In this document: in pieces, positions 1-9,257 of the stretch
How positions within the stretch are numbered: position 1 is the stretch's first letter
How the letters are laid out: each line of letters starts with the position of its first letter
Assembly (NCBI RefSeq): GCF_000403455.2
Contig: NZ_KE159781.1
Location: 92,619 to 156,618, forward strand
Source: Dorea sp. 5-2
GTDB lineage: Bacteria; Bacillota; Clostridia; Lachnospirales; Lachnospiraceae
DNA length: 64,000 bases
Direction: 5' to 3'
Notes under the pieces: model-generated
Told to the model about the DNA's origin: nothing
The model's input: only the letters and a program-made list of their open reading frames with translations
The model's database searches: none
Translations under genes and position numbers: made by a program

Positions 1-218
1 TGGACCATGACACATATATGAAGATCTATCATGGTATCAGGAAGAAGATGGAAGGCAATACGATTGTTTTCATCGCCCATGATATGCGCGAGATTGCAGA
101 AGCAGACTATCTGGTCGTTATGCATCACGGACGTCTTGAAGCCTGCGGAACCCATGAAGAAGTATTTGCCGTAAGCAGGACTTATCAGGAATATCTGCAG
201 TCCACTGAGGCATCTTAA
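1..218 (+). CDS. ABC transporter ATP-binding protein, C-terminal fragment
   Basis: The window opens inside this gene, so only the last ~72 codons are visible, in the frame that begins at base 3. They carry the H-loop of an ABC ATPase (IAHDMREIAEADYLVVMHHG) and the usual C-terminal tail with a G-T-H-E-E sequence, as found in exporter-type ATPase/permease proteins. Walker A, signature and Walker B lie upstream and cannot be seen. Ten bases separate its stop from the next gene, so it is probably part of the same transcript. The transported substrate cannot be told. Confidence 0.85.
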   Translation, partial: DHDTYMKIYHGIRKKMEGNTIVFIAHDMREIAEADYLVVMHHGRLEACGTHEEVFAVSRTYQEYLQSTEAS

Positions 219-236
219 AAGAAAGAAGGAATGATT

Positions 237-725
237 ATGAAGAAATTTACGATTGTGTCTTCCCTGCTTTTCGTGTTACTGTTTTGTGGGATGGTGGGAT
301 ATGTGGCGTCGTCCGAAGACTTTACGCCTCCAAAGGAGGAGGAAGAAGCGGCCGTGCCTGAAGAAGAAGACAGGGAAGCGCCTGTCTGGAATAAAACGGT
401 GGATGAACTCGTCTCATTTCTGGAGGAGAAGGGGCTGATCCATGCAGACAGTAAAGTGACGCTCAGTGCGGAAGGTCTGTGTACGCTTGCGCTAAAGTAT
501 GACGGAGCCGAAATATACTGGTGGGATCTGGAGAATCTGGATCCGGAATCTGGCGAGTATCAGGCATATGAGAGTCTCAGGACGAAAGGCGAGATTGATT
601 TATATGGAGCCGGTACGATTATTATGCCGAAGAAAAACGGTCCTTTTGCACTTTTATTAACCTATTATGAAGGCGATGTGCAGGCGTTAGAAAAAGCGTT
701 TGGAGAATTTGGTCAGGAGAATTGA
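237..725 (+). CDS. Membrane-anchored extracytoplasmic protein of unknown function
   Basis: About 162 residues. I chose ATG 237 over ATG 231 because AGAAGGA at 223-229 is then 7 bases upstream. A hydrophobic N-terminal segment (residues ~5-24) is followed by a very acidic Pro/Glu-rich linker (~28-48) and then a soluble domain of ~110 residues. A cysteine sits in the hydrophobic segment (LLFC), but the -1 residue is Phe, so lipid modification is doubtful and a single-pass anchor or signal peptide is as likely. I do not recognise the domain. It stands directly between an ABC transporter and a LytTR regulator. Confidence 0.7.
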   Translation: MKKFTIVSSLLFVLLFCGMVGYVASSEDFTPPKEEEEAAVPEEEDREAPVWNKTVDELVSFLEEKGLIHADSKVTLSAEGLCTLALKYDGAEIYWWDLENLDPESGEYQAYESLRTKGEIDLYGAGTIIMPKKNGPFALLLTYYEGDVQALEKAFGEFGQEN

Positions 726-728
726 TTG

Positions 729-1493
729 ATGAAAATGAAGCTTGTTCTGGTAGAAAAAGATGAAACATTGTGTACAGAGCTGAAAGAATTACTGGCGTTT
801 TATAATGTATTTGACATTGTGCATACCTTTGACGGAATCAATGAAGCCAATAAATATATCTGCCTGAACGAGGTGGACGCGGTATTTATCAATATCAAAA
901 CAGGGAATCCAAGATACAGCGGGGACGGCTCCTTTCTGGCATACAATCTGTCCCAGATAAAGCCGGACGTCTTGGTGGCGCTGTATTCGGAAGAAAAGTT
1001 AGAGGCGGGGCTGGTATTTGACTGCTGCTGCGATGAATACTTTCGGCTTCCGTTTGATAACCGTGTGCTTCAGCGGGTGGTTAAGCGGCTGCAGTATTTG
1101 TTTGAGCTGCTCCAATACAAACGGTTATCCGTGAACCGTTCTATGATGATCAAGACGAGAAACGGATATCAGCTTGTGGATATTGATAAGGTTCTCTTTA
1201 TCGAACGGGCGGACCGCAAGAACAAGATGGTGATGGTGGACGGAAAGGAAATGCTCCTTTCCGGATATTCTATGAACGAATTGGAACAGATTCTGGAAGG
1301 TTATAATTTTTACCGGTGCTACCAGTCTTTTATCGTGAATCTTTCCAAAGTATCTTATGTCCGGGCGGATAACGAAGCGAAAAATTTTGCTCTGATTTTC
1401 GACGGATATGCGGGGGAAGTCATGGTGAGCCGCGAGAAATATACGGAAGTGCTCCAGCTTTTAAAAAGTAAATATGCGAAGCTTACGCTTTAG
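729..1493 (+). CDS. LytTR-family transcriptional regulator with degenerate receiver domain
   Basis: A protein of ~254 residues with an N-terminal receiver-like domain (1-~120) and a C-terminal LytTR DNA-binding domain (~140-250; the stretch IDKVLFIERADRKNKMVMVDG and the YQSFIVNLSKVSYV strand are typical). ATG 729 is preferred over TTG 726, with AGGAGA at 714-719. The receiver looks non-phosphorylatable. Where the acceptor Asp is expected the sequence reads VFINIKTG, and the conserved K-P-F is L-P-F. The DNA-binding half is well preserved. No histidine kinase of the AgrC type is next to it, so it may be controlled in another way or be constitutive. The next gene starts 10 bases later. Confidence 0.85.
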   Translation: MKMKLVLVEKDETLCTELKELLAFYNVFDIVHTFDGINEANKYICLNEVDAVFINIKTGNPRYSGDGSFLAYNLSQIKPDVLVALYSEEKLEAGLVFDCCCDEYFRLPFDNRVLQRVVKRLQYLFELLQYKRLSVNRSMMIKTRNGYQLVDIDKVLFIERADRKNKMVMVDGKEMLLSGYSMNELEQILEGYNFYRCYQSFIVNLSKVSYVRADNEAKNFALIFDGYAGEVMVSREKYTEVLQLLKSKYAKLTL

Positions 1494-1503
1494 GAGGAGA
1501 AAG

Positions 1504-2439
1504 ATGAAGTCAAAAGTTTTATCGTTTGCCGAGTATGATCAGGTGGATATCAGTATGTACAAGAAAGTATTCAAGCTTGACGAGAAGGCGTACAAGAAAG
1601 AAATAGATTTTATAAAGAACAAGAACAGCACATGGGAAGAAGCGGGGGAAGTTACGGACGGAGCGCTTATTGTATGCGACATGGAATCGGCAAATCCGTT
1701 TTTTAGCAGAGAGGACCTGAAAATCATGGTAGGACAGGGGTTCTTTCACAAGAAGCTGGAAGCGATGTGCGTCGGGCTGAAAAAAGGGCCGGCCGGCGTG
1801 TTGGACGTCGACGGGGAGAAAGTGACCGTAACGGTTCGTTCCATTCGGCAAAAAAAGATTCCTGTGATCACGGACGAGATGATAGAAGCTCTTGGAATTG
1901 AAGGGGTGAGCGATGTAGAACAATATGAGGATCATTTGATTCGGGAGCAGAAAAAAAAGATTGCGGAGAACGAGGGATACGAAGCCGTTCAGTATGTGAT
2001 GGACAAAGTATTTGAGGCCAGTACGTTCGATCTTAAGAAGGCTGACTGGAAAGAAATGACAGATCATGAAATTAAGAGATTGAAGGCAATCGCCAGAGAA
2101 CAGGGGTTGAATCTGGAAACCATGACGCCAGAGGACTTTGAAGGGAAGATGCCGTTCTCAAGCTATCATGAATTATTCTCAAGCGTGCAGAACGATTCAT
2201 GGGACAGGCTCTGCGGCTATCTTCTGGGGCGGGAATACGCAGAAAAAGACGGCGTCGGATATACGATGGAGCAATACCGGGACGATATGGAAGAGTACGT
2301 GAAATTCTGGCATGAAACGAAAGAAAATGCAGAAAAGATCAATACTTATGAATATTCGGAAATTATGTTTTATGTAAATTATTATTACAATAAGGTAAAA
2401 GAATACGTGACAGAGAATTTTTTTAAGGAGGAAAAGTAG
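1504..2439 (+). CDS. Trigger-factor-like protein (FKBP-type PPIase/chaperone domains)
   Basis: 311 residues, start at ATG 1504 behind AGGAGGAGA (1492-1500). Residues ~50-130 resemble the FKBP insert of trigger factor: an opening G-x-x-x-x-G-A-L-I-V strand, then a V-G-Q-G-F-F-H-K-K-L motif and a strand ending VRSIRQKKIPVITDE. The remaining ~170 residues are helical, like the trigger factor C-terminal arms. The N-terminal ribosome-binding domain of trigger factor is missing or very short, since true trigger factor is ~430 residues. It is therefore a paralogue and not tig itself. It is followed directly by a thioredoxin and an M16 peptidase, which suggests a protein-quality-control operon. Confidence 0.65.
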   Translation: MKSKVLSFAEYDQVDISMYKKVFKLDEKAYKKEIDFIKNKNSTWEEAGEVTDGALIVCDMESANPFFSREDLKIMVGQGFFHKKLEAMCVGLKKGPAGVLDVDGEKVTVTVRSIRQKKIPVITDEMIEALGIEGVSDVEQYEDHLIREQKKKIAENEGYEAVQYVMDKVFEASTFDLKKADWKEMTDHEIKRLKAIAREQGLNLETMTPEDFEGKMPFSSYHELFSSVQNDSWDRLCGYLLGREYAEKDGVGYTMEQYRDDMEEYVKFWHETKENAEKINTYEYSEIMFYVNYYYNKVKEYVTENFFKEEK

Positions 2440-2754
2440 ATGGCAATTCAATATGCGGATGATGAGAGTTTTAAGGAGCAGATTAAGGAAGGGTTTGTGA
2501 TCGTGGATTTCTTTTCCGCAACATGCGTACCGTGTAAAGCCTTTTCCCGTATTTTGGAAGAGCTAGACGCGGAGCTTCCGTTTATCAATATCGTGAAAGT
2601 GAACACCACAGATTATCCGAAGCTTGGCAAAGAGAATCGTATTTTTGCGGTTCCAACCGTTCAATTCTACAAAGACGGTGAAAAGAAGTTTGAGAACGTA
2701 GGCGTGATGGAAGTTGAGGAAATAAAAGAGAAGATTACAGAATTCATGTATTAA
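2440..2754 (+). CDS. Thioredoxin-family protein
   Basis: 104 residues, thioredoxin fold, with the redox motif C29-V-P-C32 in place of the usual C-G-P-C and a cis-proline in FAVPTVQFY. There is no signal peptide, so it should act as a cytoplasmic thiol-disulfide reductase. The stop of the previous gene and this ATG are adjacent, with AAGGAGG just upstream, so the two are translationally linked. CVPC thioredoxins are a common minor variant in Clostridia. The partner reductase is not in the window. Confidence 0.9.
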   Translation: MAIQYADDESFKEQIKEGFVIVDFFSATCVPCKAFSRILEELDAELPFINIVKVNTTDYPKLGKENRIFAVPTVQFYKDGEKKFENVGVMEVEEIKEKITEFMY

Positions 2755-2766
2755 GAGGGAACGGAT

Positions 2767-5544
2767 ATGGAAATCGGGGAAAAAATCTATGGATTTGAAG
2801 TTAAAGAAAAGAAGTATGTGCGGGAGGTCGAAGGAGATATTATTCAGATGGAGCACCTGTCAACCGGAGCGCAGGTCGTCGTCATAGACAATCAGGACGT
2901 TAAAAAGAGCTTTCTGGTTGGATTTCGGACCATACCAAAGGACAGCACGGGAGTTTTCCATATTCTGGAGCATTCTGTGCTGAACGGTTCCCGCAGATAT
3001 CCGGATAAAACGATGTTCGTCAATCTGATGAAACATTCCATGGCAGAATTTGTCAATGCAATTACATATCCAGATCATACGGTATATCCCTTTTGTACAG
3101 AGAATGAGAAGGATTTTATGAATCTGACGGACGTTTACCTAAACGCGGTATTTTGTCCGAATGTTCTTACGGATAAAGAGATCTTCGAACAGGAGGGCTG
3201 GCATTTTCAGTGTGAAGACGGAAAAGCTCCGGAGATTAACGGCGTTGTCTATAATGAGATGAAGGGTGTCTTCTCGTCCCTGGACAGCATATTAGAGGAT
3301 GAAATGTCTAAGGCAATGTTTCCGGAAACGGCTTATCGTTTTGTTTCAGGAGGATTTCCGGATACGATTCCCGCGCTATCTTATGAGGAATTTCTGGAAT
3401 ATTACAGGACATTTTATAATGCTTCCAACTGCTGTATTGTTCTATATGGGAAAATGAATACGGAACAACTGTTTGAGTATATTGACAAAGTTTATCTGGG
3501 AAAAATGAAACGATCAGAACCTGCGAAGCCGGTTATGCTGCAGAAACCCGTAAAGGGAATCCGAAATAAGCTGTATGATAAGGAGAAGTTCGGCGATCAG
3601 GGTGTGTTTGCGTCATGCACCTATAGTCTGGGTGATTTTGACAACCGGGAACGTATGAATGCAGTCTATATCCTTATGCAGGCGATTATGGGGGAAGACG
3701 AGGCGCCGATGAAGAAAGGGCTTATTCAGAGCCTGGGAATCCCGGAGATTCAGTATTTTATCATGGATGGTATCAGACAGCCCTATCTTGCCGTTAAAAT
3801 AAAGAATACAGACAAAGAAACTGCCGGTCGGTTGAAAACGGTTATCACAGAACAGGCGGACAGACTTTGCAAAGAAGGAATAGGAGAAGAGCTATTGGTT
3901 TCGGCGATCAACCGTCTGGAATTTTGGATGAGGGAAAAAGGCGGGAGCCAGCCGGAGGGAATTGAATATGTACTGGATATTGCCGGAGGATGGGCGCAAG
4001 GGACCGGACCTTGCGAGATGATAGAATTTGAAGAAACTTATGTGAAGATGCGGACTCTTGTAAAGGAAGGATATTTTGAATCACTTTTAAAGGAAATCCT
4101 TCTGGAAAATGATTATGAGGCAGAGGTTTCCCTGGAACCTCTTGAAAAGGCCGAAGAGAAGGGGCAGGAAGAAGAGACAGAAGACCTGCCGGGTCTGTCT
4201 GCGGATGATCTGCTTCATAAGAAGGAGGAGCCGCTCACAAGGGCAGAGGAAGAATCCGGTATTACATATTTGAAACAAGAGATCCCTTCAAAAGGAGTGG
4301 CATATCAAAGCTGCTATTTTGATATCAGTGATCTGGAGCCGGAGAAAGTTCCTTATGCGAAGCTGTTTTCCGAACTTCTGGGCAGTCTTCCTACGAGAAA
4401 GCATAGTCTGGAAGAATTAGTGATTGAGAAGAATATGTGGCTTGGAAATATAAGGGCTTATCTGGAAGCGTACACCAATACAGATGATATCCGGCATGTC
4501 AGGCTTAAATTTGTGATGGATATCAGCTGTCTGGAACAGAATCTTATGAGAGCGGTAAAACTGGGGGAAGAGCTGCTGTATGATACCATTCTGGAGCATC
4601 CGGAGATTATTCTGAAAAGGATCAGGCAGAGCCGGATGGAACTGGAAAGGGGATTTGTTACCAGTGGGAACAGCTATGCGTCCGGACGTGCGGCCGCACA
4701 CTATATACCGGAAGGAGCGGCAAGGGAACGCTATAACGGAATTCACTATTATCAGTTCTTAGGAAAGCTTCTGAAGAACTTTGACGCGGACCAGGGGCAG
4801 ATGATCCGGGAACTTAAGGAAATTCAGGAGAAGCTTTGCCGTAAATCTAATCTGGTGATGAGTTTTACAGGCACAGAGAAAGCTTACGGCGATTTCCGCC
4901 GGTTGATCGCAGCTTCCGGGTTCTGCCGCAGTGCAAGGGAAAGGGAACCCGGATGGTATCAGGATAAATTGCTTCCCGGGAAATCAGAGGCATTTATCAT
5001 TCCGTCGGAGGTATCCTATGTTGCGCTTGGAGGAATCGGGGAATATACCGGTGAGGATTATCTTCTTGGCAGAATGGTGAGTTTCGATTATCTGTGGGCA
5101 AAGATCCGCGCTGAAGGAGGGGCTTACGGCTGCCAGATGTCTGTACTCCCAAATCAAAGCTGGACCATGAGCTCCTATCGAGATCCGAACGTAAAAAGGA
5201 CGATAGAAGCCTTCCGCAACACTTCAAGTTGGCTGAAAGATCTTGAATTAGGAGAGCAGGAGCTGCTGAATTATAAGATTGGCGCAGTTGCCGGATATGA
5301 CCGGACTCCCAAAACATATGTACAGGCAAAACGAATGGATTCCTGGTATCTGCGGCAGGAAGAACCGCAGGTCAGGGCAAAGGTCAGAGAAGGGTTGTTA
5401 AAGGCGTCGGAAGAAGACTTGAAAAACAGGCGTCAGGCGATGGAGAGCTTTGCAGGAGAGGGAACCGTCTGCGTTCTTGGAAACAGAGCGAAGATCGAAG
5501 AGGCGGCCGGCCAATTCGACAATGTAACGGTACTGATGGAGTAA
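2767..5544 (+). CDS. M16C-family zinc metallopeptidase (presequence-protease/insulinase-like)
   Basis: 925 residues, near the ~970 usual for the M16C (PreP/falcilysin) group. The inverted zinc motif H65-I-L-E68-H69 lies in FHILEHSVLNGS. The downstream NEMKG motif, with the third metal-binding Glu region, is present around residue 160. Two homologous halves joined by an acidic linker (residues ~455-485, rich in Glu) form the closed clam of this family. There is no signal peptide, so it probably degrades peptides in the cytoplasm. It is 12 bases downstream of the thioredoxin gene and 18 bases upstream of the cyuA-like gene. Confidence 0.9.
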   Translation: MEIGEKIYGFEVKEKKYVREVEGDIIQMEHLSTGAQVVVIDNQDVKKSFLVGFRTIPKDSTGVFHILEHSVLNGSRRYPDKTMFVNLMKHSMAEFVNAITYPDHTVYPFCTENEKDFMNLTDVYLNAVFCPNVLTDKEIFEQEGWHFQCEDGKAPEINGVVYNEMKGVFSSLDSILEDEMSKAMFPETAYRFVSGGFPDTIPALSYEEFLEYYRTFYNASNCCIVLYGKMNTEQLFEYIDKVYLGKMKRSEPAKPVMLQKPVKGIRNKLYDKEKFGDQGVFASCTYSLGDFDNRERMNAVYILMQAIMGEDEAPMKKGLIQSLGIPEIQYFIMDGIRQPYLAVKIKNTDKETAGRLKTVITEQADRLCKEGIGEELLVSAINRLEFWMREKGGSQPEGIEYVLDIAGGWAQGTGPCEMIEFEETYVKMRTLVKEGYFESLLKEILLENDYEAEVSLEPLEKAEEKGQEEETEDLPGLSADDLLHKKEEPLTRAEEESGITYLKQEIPSKGVAYQSCYFDISDLEPEKVPYAKLFSELLGSLPTRKHSLEELVIEKNMWLGNIRAYLEAYTNTDDIRHVRLKFVMDISCLEQNLMRAVKLGEELLYDTILEHPEIILKRIRQSRMELERGFVTSGNSYASGRAAAHYIPEGAARERYNGIHYYQFLGKLLKNFDADQGQMIRELKEIQEKLCRKSNLVMSFTGTEKAYGDFRRLIAASGFCRSAREREPGWYQDKLLPGKSEAFIIPSEVSYVALGGIGEYTGEDYLLGRMVSFDYLWAKIRAEGGAYGCQMSVLPNQSWTMSSYRDPNVKRTIEAFRNTSSWLKDLELGEQELLNYKIGAVAGYDRTPKTYVQAKRMDSWYLRQEEPQVRAKVREGLLKASEEDLKNRRQAMESFAGEGTVCVLGNRAKIEEAAGQFDNVTVLME

Positions 5545-5562
5545 ATATACGGAGATGTGAGA

Positions 5563-6831
5563 ATGAAAAGAGAGGATAATATTTATCAGATATATGTGCA
5601 GATTCTGAAAGAAGAACTGGTTACAGCCATGGGATGCACGGAACCGATCGCGATTTCTTATGCGGCTGCAAAAGCAAGGGCGGTATTAGGGGAATTGCCG
5701 GAAAAGATTGTAGTAAAGGCAAGCGGAAGCATTATTAAAAACGTAAAAAGCGTTGTTGTTCCGAATACCGGCGGTTTAAGAGGAATAGAGGCCGCAGCCG
5801 CGGCCGGCGTTGTCTGTGGAAATGAGAACAAAAAACTGGAAGTCCTTTCGGAGATAGCGTCAGAGGATATAGAGCGTATTAAAGGTTATTTGGGACAGGC
5901 AGATATCAAAGTTGAATATCAGGAGACAGGGCGTACATTTGATTTATCCGTATGTGTTTATAAAGAACATTCCCAGGCAAGCGTCAGGATTACGGATTAT
6001 CATACCAATATTGTTCAGATAGAAAAGAACTGGGAATTCATCCGTGACGATTTGAAAGAGGAGAAAATAGAAAAAGCGAACAGGGACGTTCTTTCCATGG
6101 AGAATATATGGGAATTTGTCCGATGTGCAGATATTGAAGATGTGAAAGAAACCCTGGATAAACAGATAGAATGCAATATGAAGATTGCCAGGGAAGGTAT
6201 ACGCGGAAATTATGGGGCAAATATCGGAAGTACACTGCTTAAAATGGAAGGCGATGCTGTGCAGGTACGCGCAAAAGCGATGGCGGCAGCCGGTTCTGAT
6301 GCAAGAATGAACGGCTGCGGACTGCCGGTCGTGATCAATTCAGGAAGCGGCAATCAAGGCATTACCTGTTCTGTTCCGATATTGGTTTATGGAGAAAGTC
6401 TGAACTGTGATATCGAGAAGATTTATCGGGCATTATTGTTGTCTAATCTTACGGCTATTTATATAAAAGCAGGAATCGGGACATTATCTGCATATTGCGG
6501 GGCGGTCAGCGCAGGCGCCGCCGCAGGAGCGGGAATCGCTTATTTGCATGGAGGCGGGTATGAGGAAATCAAGCATACGGTCGTGAATGCGCTTGCAATC
6601 GTATCCGGCATAGTCTGTGACGGCGCAAAAGCGTCTTGCGCAGCGAAAATCGCATCATCTGTAGAAGCAGGAATTGTCGGGTATTATATGTATCTGAATG
6701 AACAGGAATTCTGCGCGGGGGAAGGGATTGTGGCGGAAGGAATTGATCGGACGATTGAAAATATAGGAATACTCGGCAAGGAAGGAATGAAAGAAACGAA
6801 TAAGAAGATTATAGAGATGATGATAAAATGA
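5563..6831 (+). CDS. cyuA: CyuA-type L-cysteine desulfidase (UPF0597 / serine dehydratase-like)
   Basis: 422 residues. ATG 5563 fits the GGAG at 5551-5554 better than the in-frame GTG 5557. The N-terminus (ELVTAMGCTEPIAISYAAAK) and the glycine/alanine-rich C-terminal half with conserved cysteines (NGCGLPVVINSGSGNQG; VCDGAKASCAAK) match the UPF0597/YhaM family. In enterobacteria that family is the oxygen-labile Fe-S cysteine desulfidase releasing sulfide, pyruvate and ammonia. The conserved Cys residues are plausible iron-sulfur cluster ligands. The gene overlaps the next by 4 bases (ATGA). Function is assigned by family resemblance only. Confidence 0.8.
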   Translation: MKREDNIYQIYVQILKEELVTAMGCTEPIAISYAAAKARAVLGELPEKIVVKASGSIIKNVKSVVVPNTGGLRGIEAAAAAGVVCGNENKKLEVLSEIASEDIERIKGYLGQADIKVEYQETGRTFDLSVCVYKEHSQASVRITDYHTNIVQIEKNWEFIRDDLKEEKIEKANRDVLSMENIWEFVRCADIEDVKETLDKQIECNMKIAREGIRGNYGANIGSTLLKMEGDAVQVRAKAMAAAGSDARMNGCGLPVVINSGSGNQGITCSVPILVYGESLNCDIEKIYRALLLSNLTAIYIKAGIGTLSAYCGAVSAGAAAGAGIAYLHGGGYEEIKHTVVNALAIVSGIVCDGAKASCAAKIASSVEAGIVGYYMYLNEQEFCAGEGIVAEGIDRTIENIGILGKEGMKETNKKIIEMMIK

Positions 6832-7715
6832 AAAAGAGCACCAGCGAAAAATTAATGAATTTATTGGGCGTTGCAGCCGGGAATGCAATATTGGCGCTTG
6901 CCGTGGTTGCTTTTATTGTTCCGGCAGGGATTCCTATGGGAGGAGCTACCGGCTTGGGAATTGCCGGGAATCATTTTTGGGGAATTCGGACTTCAATCAT
7001 CGTCTTTAGCTTGAACAGTATATTGCTTATCATAGCATGGTTTATTCTGGGAAAAGGATTCGTTAAGAAAACTCTATTGAGTACATTTATCTATCCCTTA
7101 TTTCTTGAACTGTTACAGAAAATTCCAGGAATCACAACTATGACAGACAATATACTGTTGTCTGCCATTTTTGGAGGACTTCTTGTAGGCGTTAGCATGG
7201 GGATTGTGGTAAGAGTCGGAGGATCGACGGGGGGAACGGATATTATTGCCCTGATAGCAAACAAAAAAACTTCCCTTTCAGTCGGCGTCACGGTGTATAT
7301 GGTAGATTTTGTGGTTTTAGGCATACAGGCTTCTTTCTCTGATATGGAGCAAATACTTTATGGGATTATACTGACTCTTCTGGCAACGGTTGTGATTGAT
7401 AAAGTTGTTCCGAATGGAAAGGTTTCTATGCAGGTGATGATTATTTCAAGAGAGTATAAAAAGATTCAGGGAAAAATATTGCAGGACATAGAAGCCGGAG
7501 TGACGCTTTTTCACATACAGACGGGATATAGCGGTGAAGAACAGAAAGGAGTTATGTGTGTGATTCCAAGACACAAACTATTTGCTTTGAAAGAGATGGT
7601 CTGTGAAACAGATCCGTTTGCGTTTCTTACCATTAATCAGATTAACGAGGTGAATGGTCAGGGATTTACCAGAGAACGTATTGCATATGAAGAACTCAAA
7701 AAGGAAAGAATATAA
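6828..7715 (+). CDS. YitT/DUF2179-family membrane protein
   Basis: 295 residues with five to six hydrophobic segments in the first ~190 residues and a soluble C-terminal DUF2179 domain (about 205-290; VSMQVMIISREYKKIQG and GVMCVIPRHKL). The glycine-rich loop VRVGGSTGGTDIIALIAN is the typical YitT signature. The substrate is unknown. The start overlaps the stop of the desulfidase gene (ATGA), so the two are co-translated. It is the last gene of the first operon and is followed by a clear terminator. Confidence 0.85.
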   Translation: MKKSTSEKLMNLLGVAAGNAILALAVVAFIVPAGIPMGGATGLGIAGNHFWGIRTSIIVFSLNSILLIIAWFILGKGFVKKTLLSTFIYPLFLELLQKIPGITTMTDNILLSAIFGGLLVGVSMGIVVRVGGSTGGTDIIALIANKKTSLSVGVTVYMVDFVVLGIQASFSDMEQILYGIILTLLATVVIDKVVPNGKVSMQVMIISREYKKIQGKILQDIEAGVTLFHIQTGYSGEEQKGVMCVIPRHKLFALKEMVCETDPFAFLTINQINEVNGQGFTRERIAYEELKKERI

Positions 7716-7793
7716 ACTTCCTGTATCAAGATTTAATATCGGACTTCCATTGCTGGTATGTATAAATTCGATTATGTGCTGCTTATGGCCAAG

Positions 7794-7838
7794 TGACACC
7801 TTTAAAATGCACCGCTGCAATTTAAAGGTGTCATTTTT
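7794..7838 (+). terminator. Rho-independent terminator of the first operon
   Basis: A perfect 13-bp inverted repeat, TGACACCTTTAAA (7794-7806) and TTTAAAGGTGTCA (7821-7833), is followed by T residues. It lies 78 bases after the YitT gene stop. Confidence 0.85.
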
Positions 7839-7886
7839 ACCAACAACGATTAAATAATTAAGCATACTTTGAAATGAGTTTTATTT

Positions 7887-8299
7887 ATGGATGAATTAGT
7901 AATAAGTATATTGCTTATGGTTGTCATTATAATGGCTGCTACGCTTCTTATTTTTGTTGGCAGTCGCAAAGATGGCATCGTTTTGCATGTTATTTGATTG
8001 ATTACCTGATTATCGGATATGACATTTTGCGAAAAGCTATAAAGGGAATTAAAAACCGTCAGGTATTTGATGAGAGTTTTCTGATGGCTGTGGCTACGAT
8101 TGGAACAATGGCACTGGCTATTTATGAGAATGGAGAATATCTGGAAGCCATAGCCGTTATGCTGTTTTATCAGATTGGCGAGTGGTTTCAGGGATATGCG
8201 GTTGGTAAGAGCCGCCGGAATATCAGCAACCTGATGGATATGGAAAAGAAATTTACGATGGCGCTTGCTGAACGCAATCCGTTGTCTGTTTGTAAATGA
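7887..8299 (+). pseudogene. Remnant of a heavy-metal-translocating P1B-type ATPase
   Basis: Frame 7994-8299 encodes ~101 residues that match the first membrane helices of CadA/ZntA-type ATPases: LIIGYDILRKAIKGIKNR, then VFDESFLMAVATIGTMALAI, then AVMLFYQIGEWFQGYAVGKSR. The reading frame then ends at a stop, with no phosphorylation (DKTGT), ATP-binding or metal motif. A separate short hydrophobic frame (7887-7997, 36 residues) overlaps its start and may be older N-terminal coding sequence in another frame. A complete enzyme needs ~600-700 residues, so this is a non-functional fragment. Confidence 0.7.
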
Positions 8300-8306
8300 A
8301 GAAATA

Positions 8307-8420
8307 TCATGAATTTGATATTTTTTTCATTCATGTAATATAATAAAGAATAAAAATATTCTATAATCTTTTCAGGTAAAGTATGATGAGTACTTGGAGG
8401 AAGTTATACGAGGAGGAAGG
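8307..8420 (+). promoter_or_regulatory. araC-family gene promoter with predicted operator
   Basis: TCATGAATTTGATATTTT at 8307-8324 matches a motif found twice in the divergent promoter at 14477-14564 with one differing base. A TATAAT -10 box is at 8362-8367, starting 38 bases after the motif end. There is no good -35 box, as expected for an activator-dependent promoter. The ribosome binding site AGGAGGAAGG is at 8411-8420. The binding protein is inferred to be the AraC regulator encoded just downstream. Confidence 0.6.
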
Positions 8421-8429
8421 GATAATACT

Positions 8430-9179
8430 ATGGGATATCAGGATGAATGGCTTCTCTTGGAAGCGGAAGATGATATCGATGAGGTAGAGCACAGACAACC
8501 AACAGAAGAATTTTTATTCTATCAGGCAGTAACCAACGGCGACATGGAAGCAGTCAGGAAGAACTGTGAGCAAGAAAGGTTTCTGGACAGCGACGGAGTC
8601 GGCGTGTTATCGAGGAATCCGGTTACGAATTTAAAATATCATTTTGTTATTACAACAGCGATGATCACCCGTCTATGCAAACAAAAAGGCATGGAATTAG
8701 AACAGGCTTTCAGAATGAGTGATTTTTATATCCAGAGACTGGATGACATACACACGGTACAAGGGGTACGGAACCTTCATGACGCTATGGTTCTGGATTA
8801 TACGGAGAAGATGTGTAAGATATGCCATAGTGATACGAATTCCAAACATATCAGTGTTTGTAAGGAATATATTTATTCTCATATAAAAGAACGTATTACG
8901 ATTGAAGATTTAGCTGATGAGCTTGGAGTATCTGCGAGCTATCTGTCTCGATTGTTCAAGAAAGAAACTGGTGATTCGGTCAGCGCTTATATACGCAGAC
9001 ATAAAATTGAGATGGCAAAAAATCTGTTACAGTACAGTGAATATTCAATGATTGATATTGCAAACCGTTTGTCTTTTTCTTCACAGAGCCATTTTATACA
9101 ACAATTTCGGGAATATGTCGGCATGACTCCGAAGAAATACCGGGATCTAAATCATACGATCCAATGGGATACTGAGTAA
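8430..9179 (+). CDS. AraC/XylS-family transcriptional regulator
   Basis: 249 residues from ATG 8430, 10 bases after AGGAGGAAGG. The C-terminal ~100 residues are a double helix-turn-helix: ITIEDLADELGVSASYLSRL is the first unit, and MIDIANRLSFSSQSHFIQQF with EYVGMTPKKYR is the second. The N-terminal ~140 residues form the helical ligand/oligomerisation region often seen in clostridial AraC proteins. It is adjacent to two GH94 phosphorylase genes and a sugar importer. The shared promoter motif makes it the likely activator of that locus and of itself. The inducer is unknown. Confidence 0.9.
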   Translation: MGYQDEWLLLEAEDDIDEVEHRQPTEEFLFYQAVTNGDMEAVRKNCEQERFLDSDGVGVLSRNPVTNLKYHFVITTAMITRLCKQKGMELEQAFRMSDFYIQRLDDIHTVQGVRNLHDAMVLDYTEKMCKICHSDTNSKHISVCKEYIYSHIKERITIEDLADELGVSASYLSRLFKKETGDSVSAYIRRHKIEMAKNLLQYSEYSMIDIANRLSFSSQSHFIQQFREYVGMTPKKYRDLNHTIQWDTE

Positions 9180-9201
9180 AAAACAGAAGATAAAATAAAT
9201 A

Positions 9202-9238
9202 AAAGGACGCAGTGTATAGAATGCTGCGTCCTTTATTT
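9202..9238. terminator. Bidirectional terminator between araC and GH94 gene
   Basis: AAAGGACGCAG (9202-9212) pairs with CTGCGTCCTTT (9224-9234). A-rich sequence precedes it and T-rich sequence follows it. It can therefore end the + strand araC transcript and the minus-strand phosphorylase transcript. Confidence 0.85.
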
Positions 9239-9257
9239 GGGTATTCGCCTATATAGG

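Noticed and set aside
1519..2067. Long minus-strand open frame opposite the trigger-factor-like gene
   Set aside because: It has no ribosome binding site and no protein-like motif. It is the complement of a well-supported coding frame.
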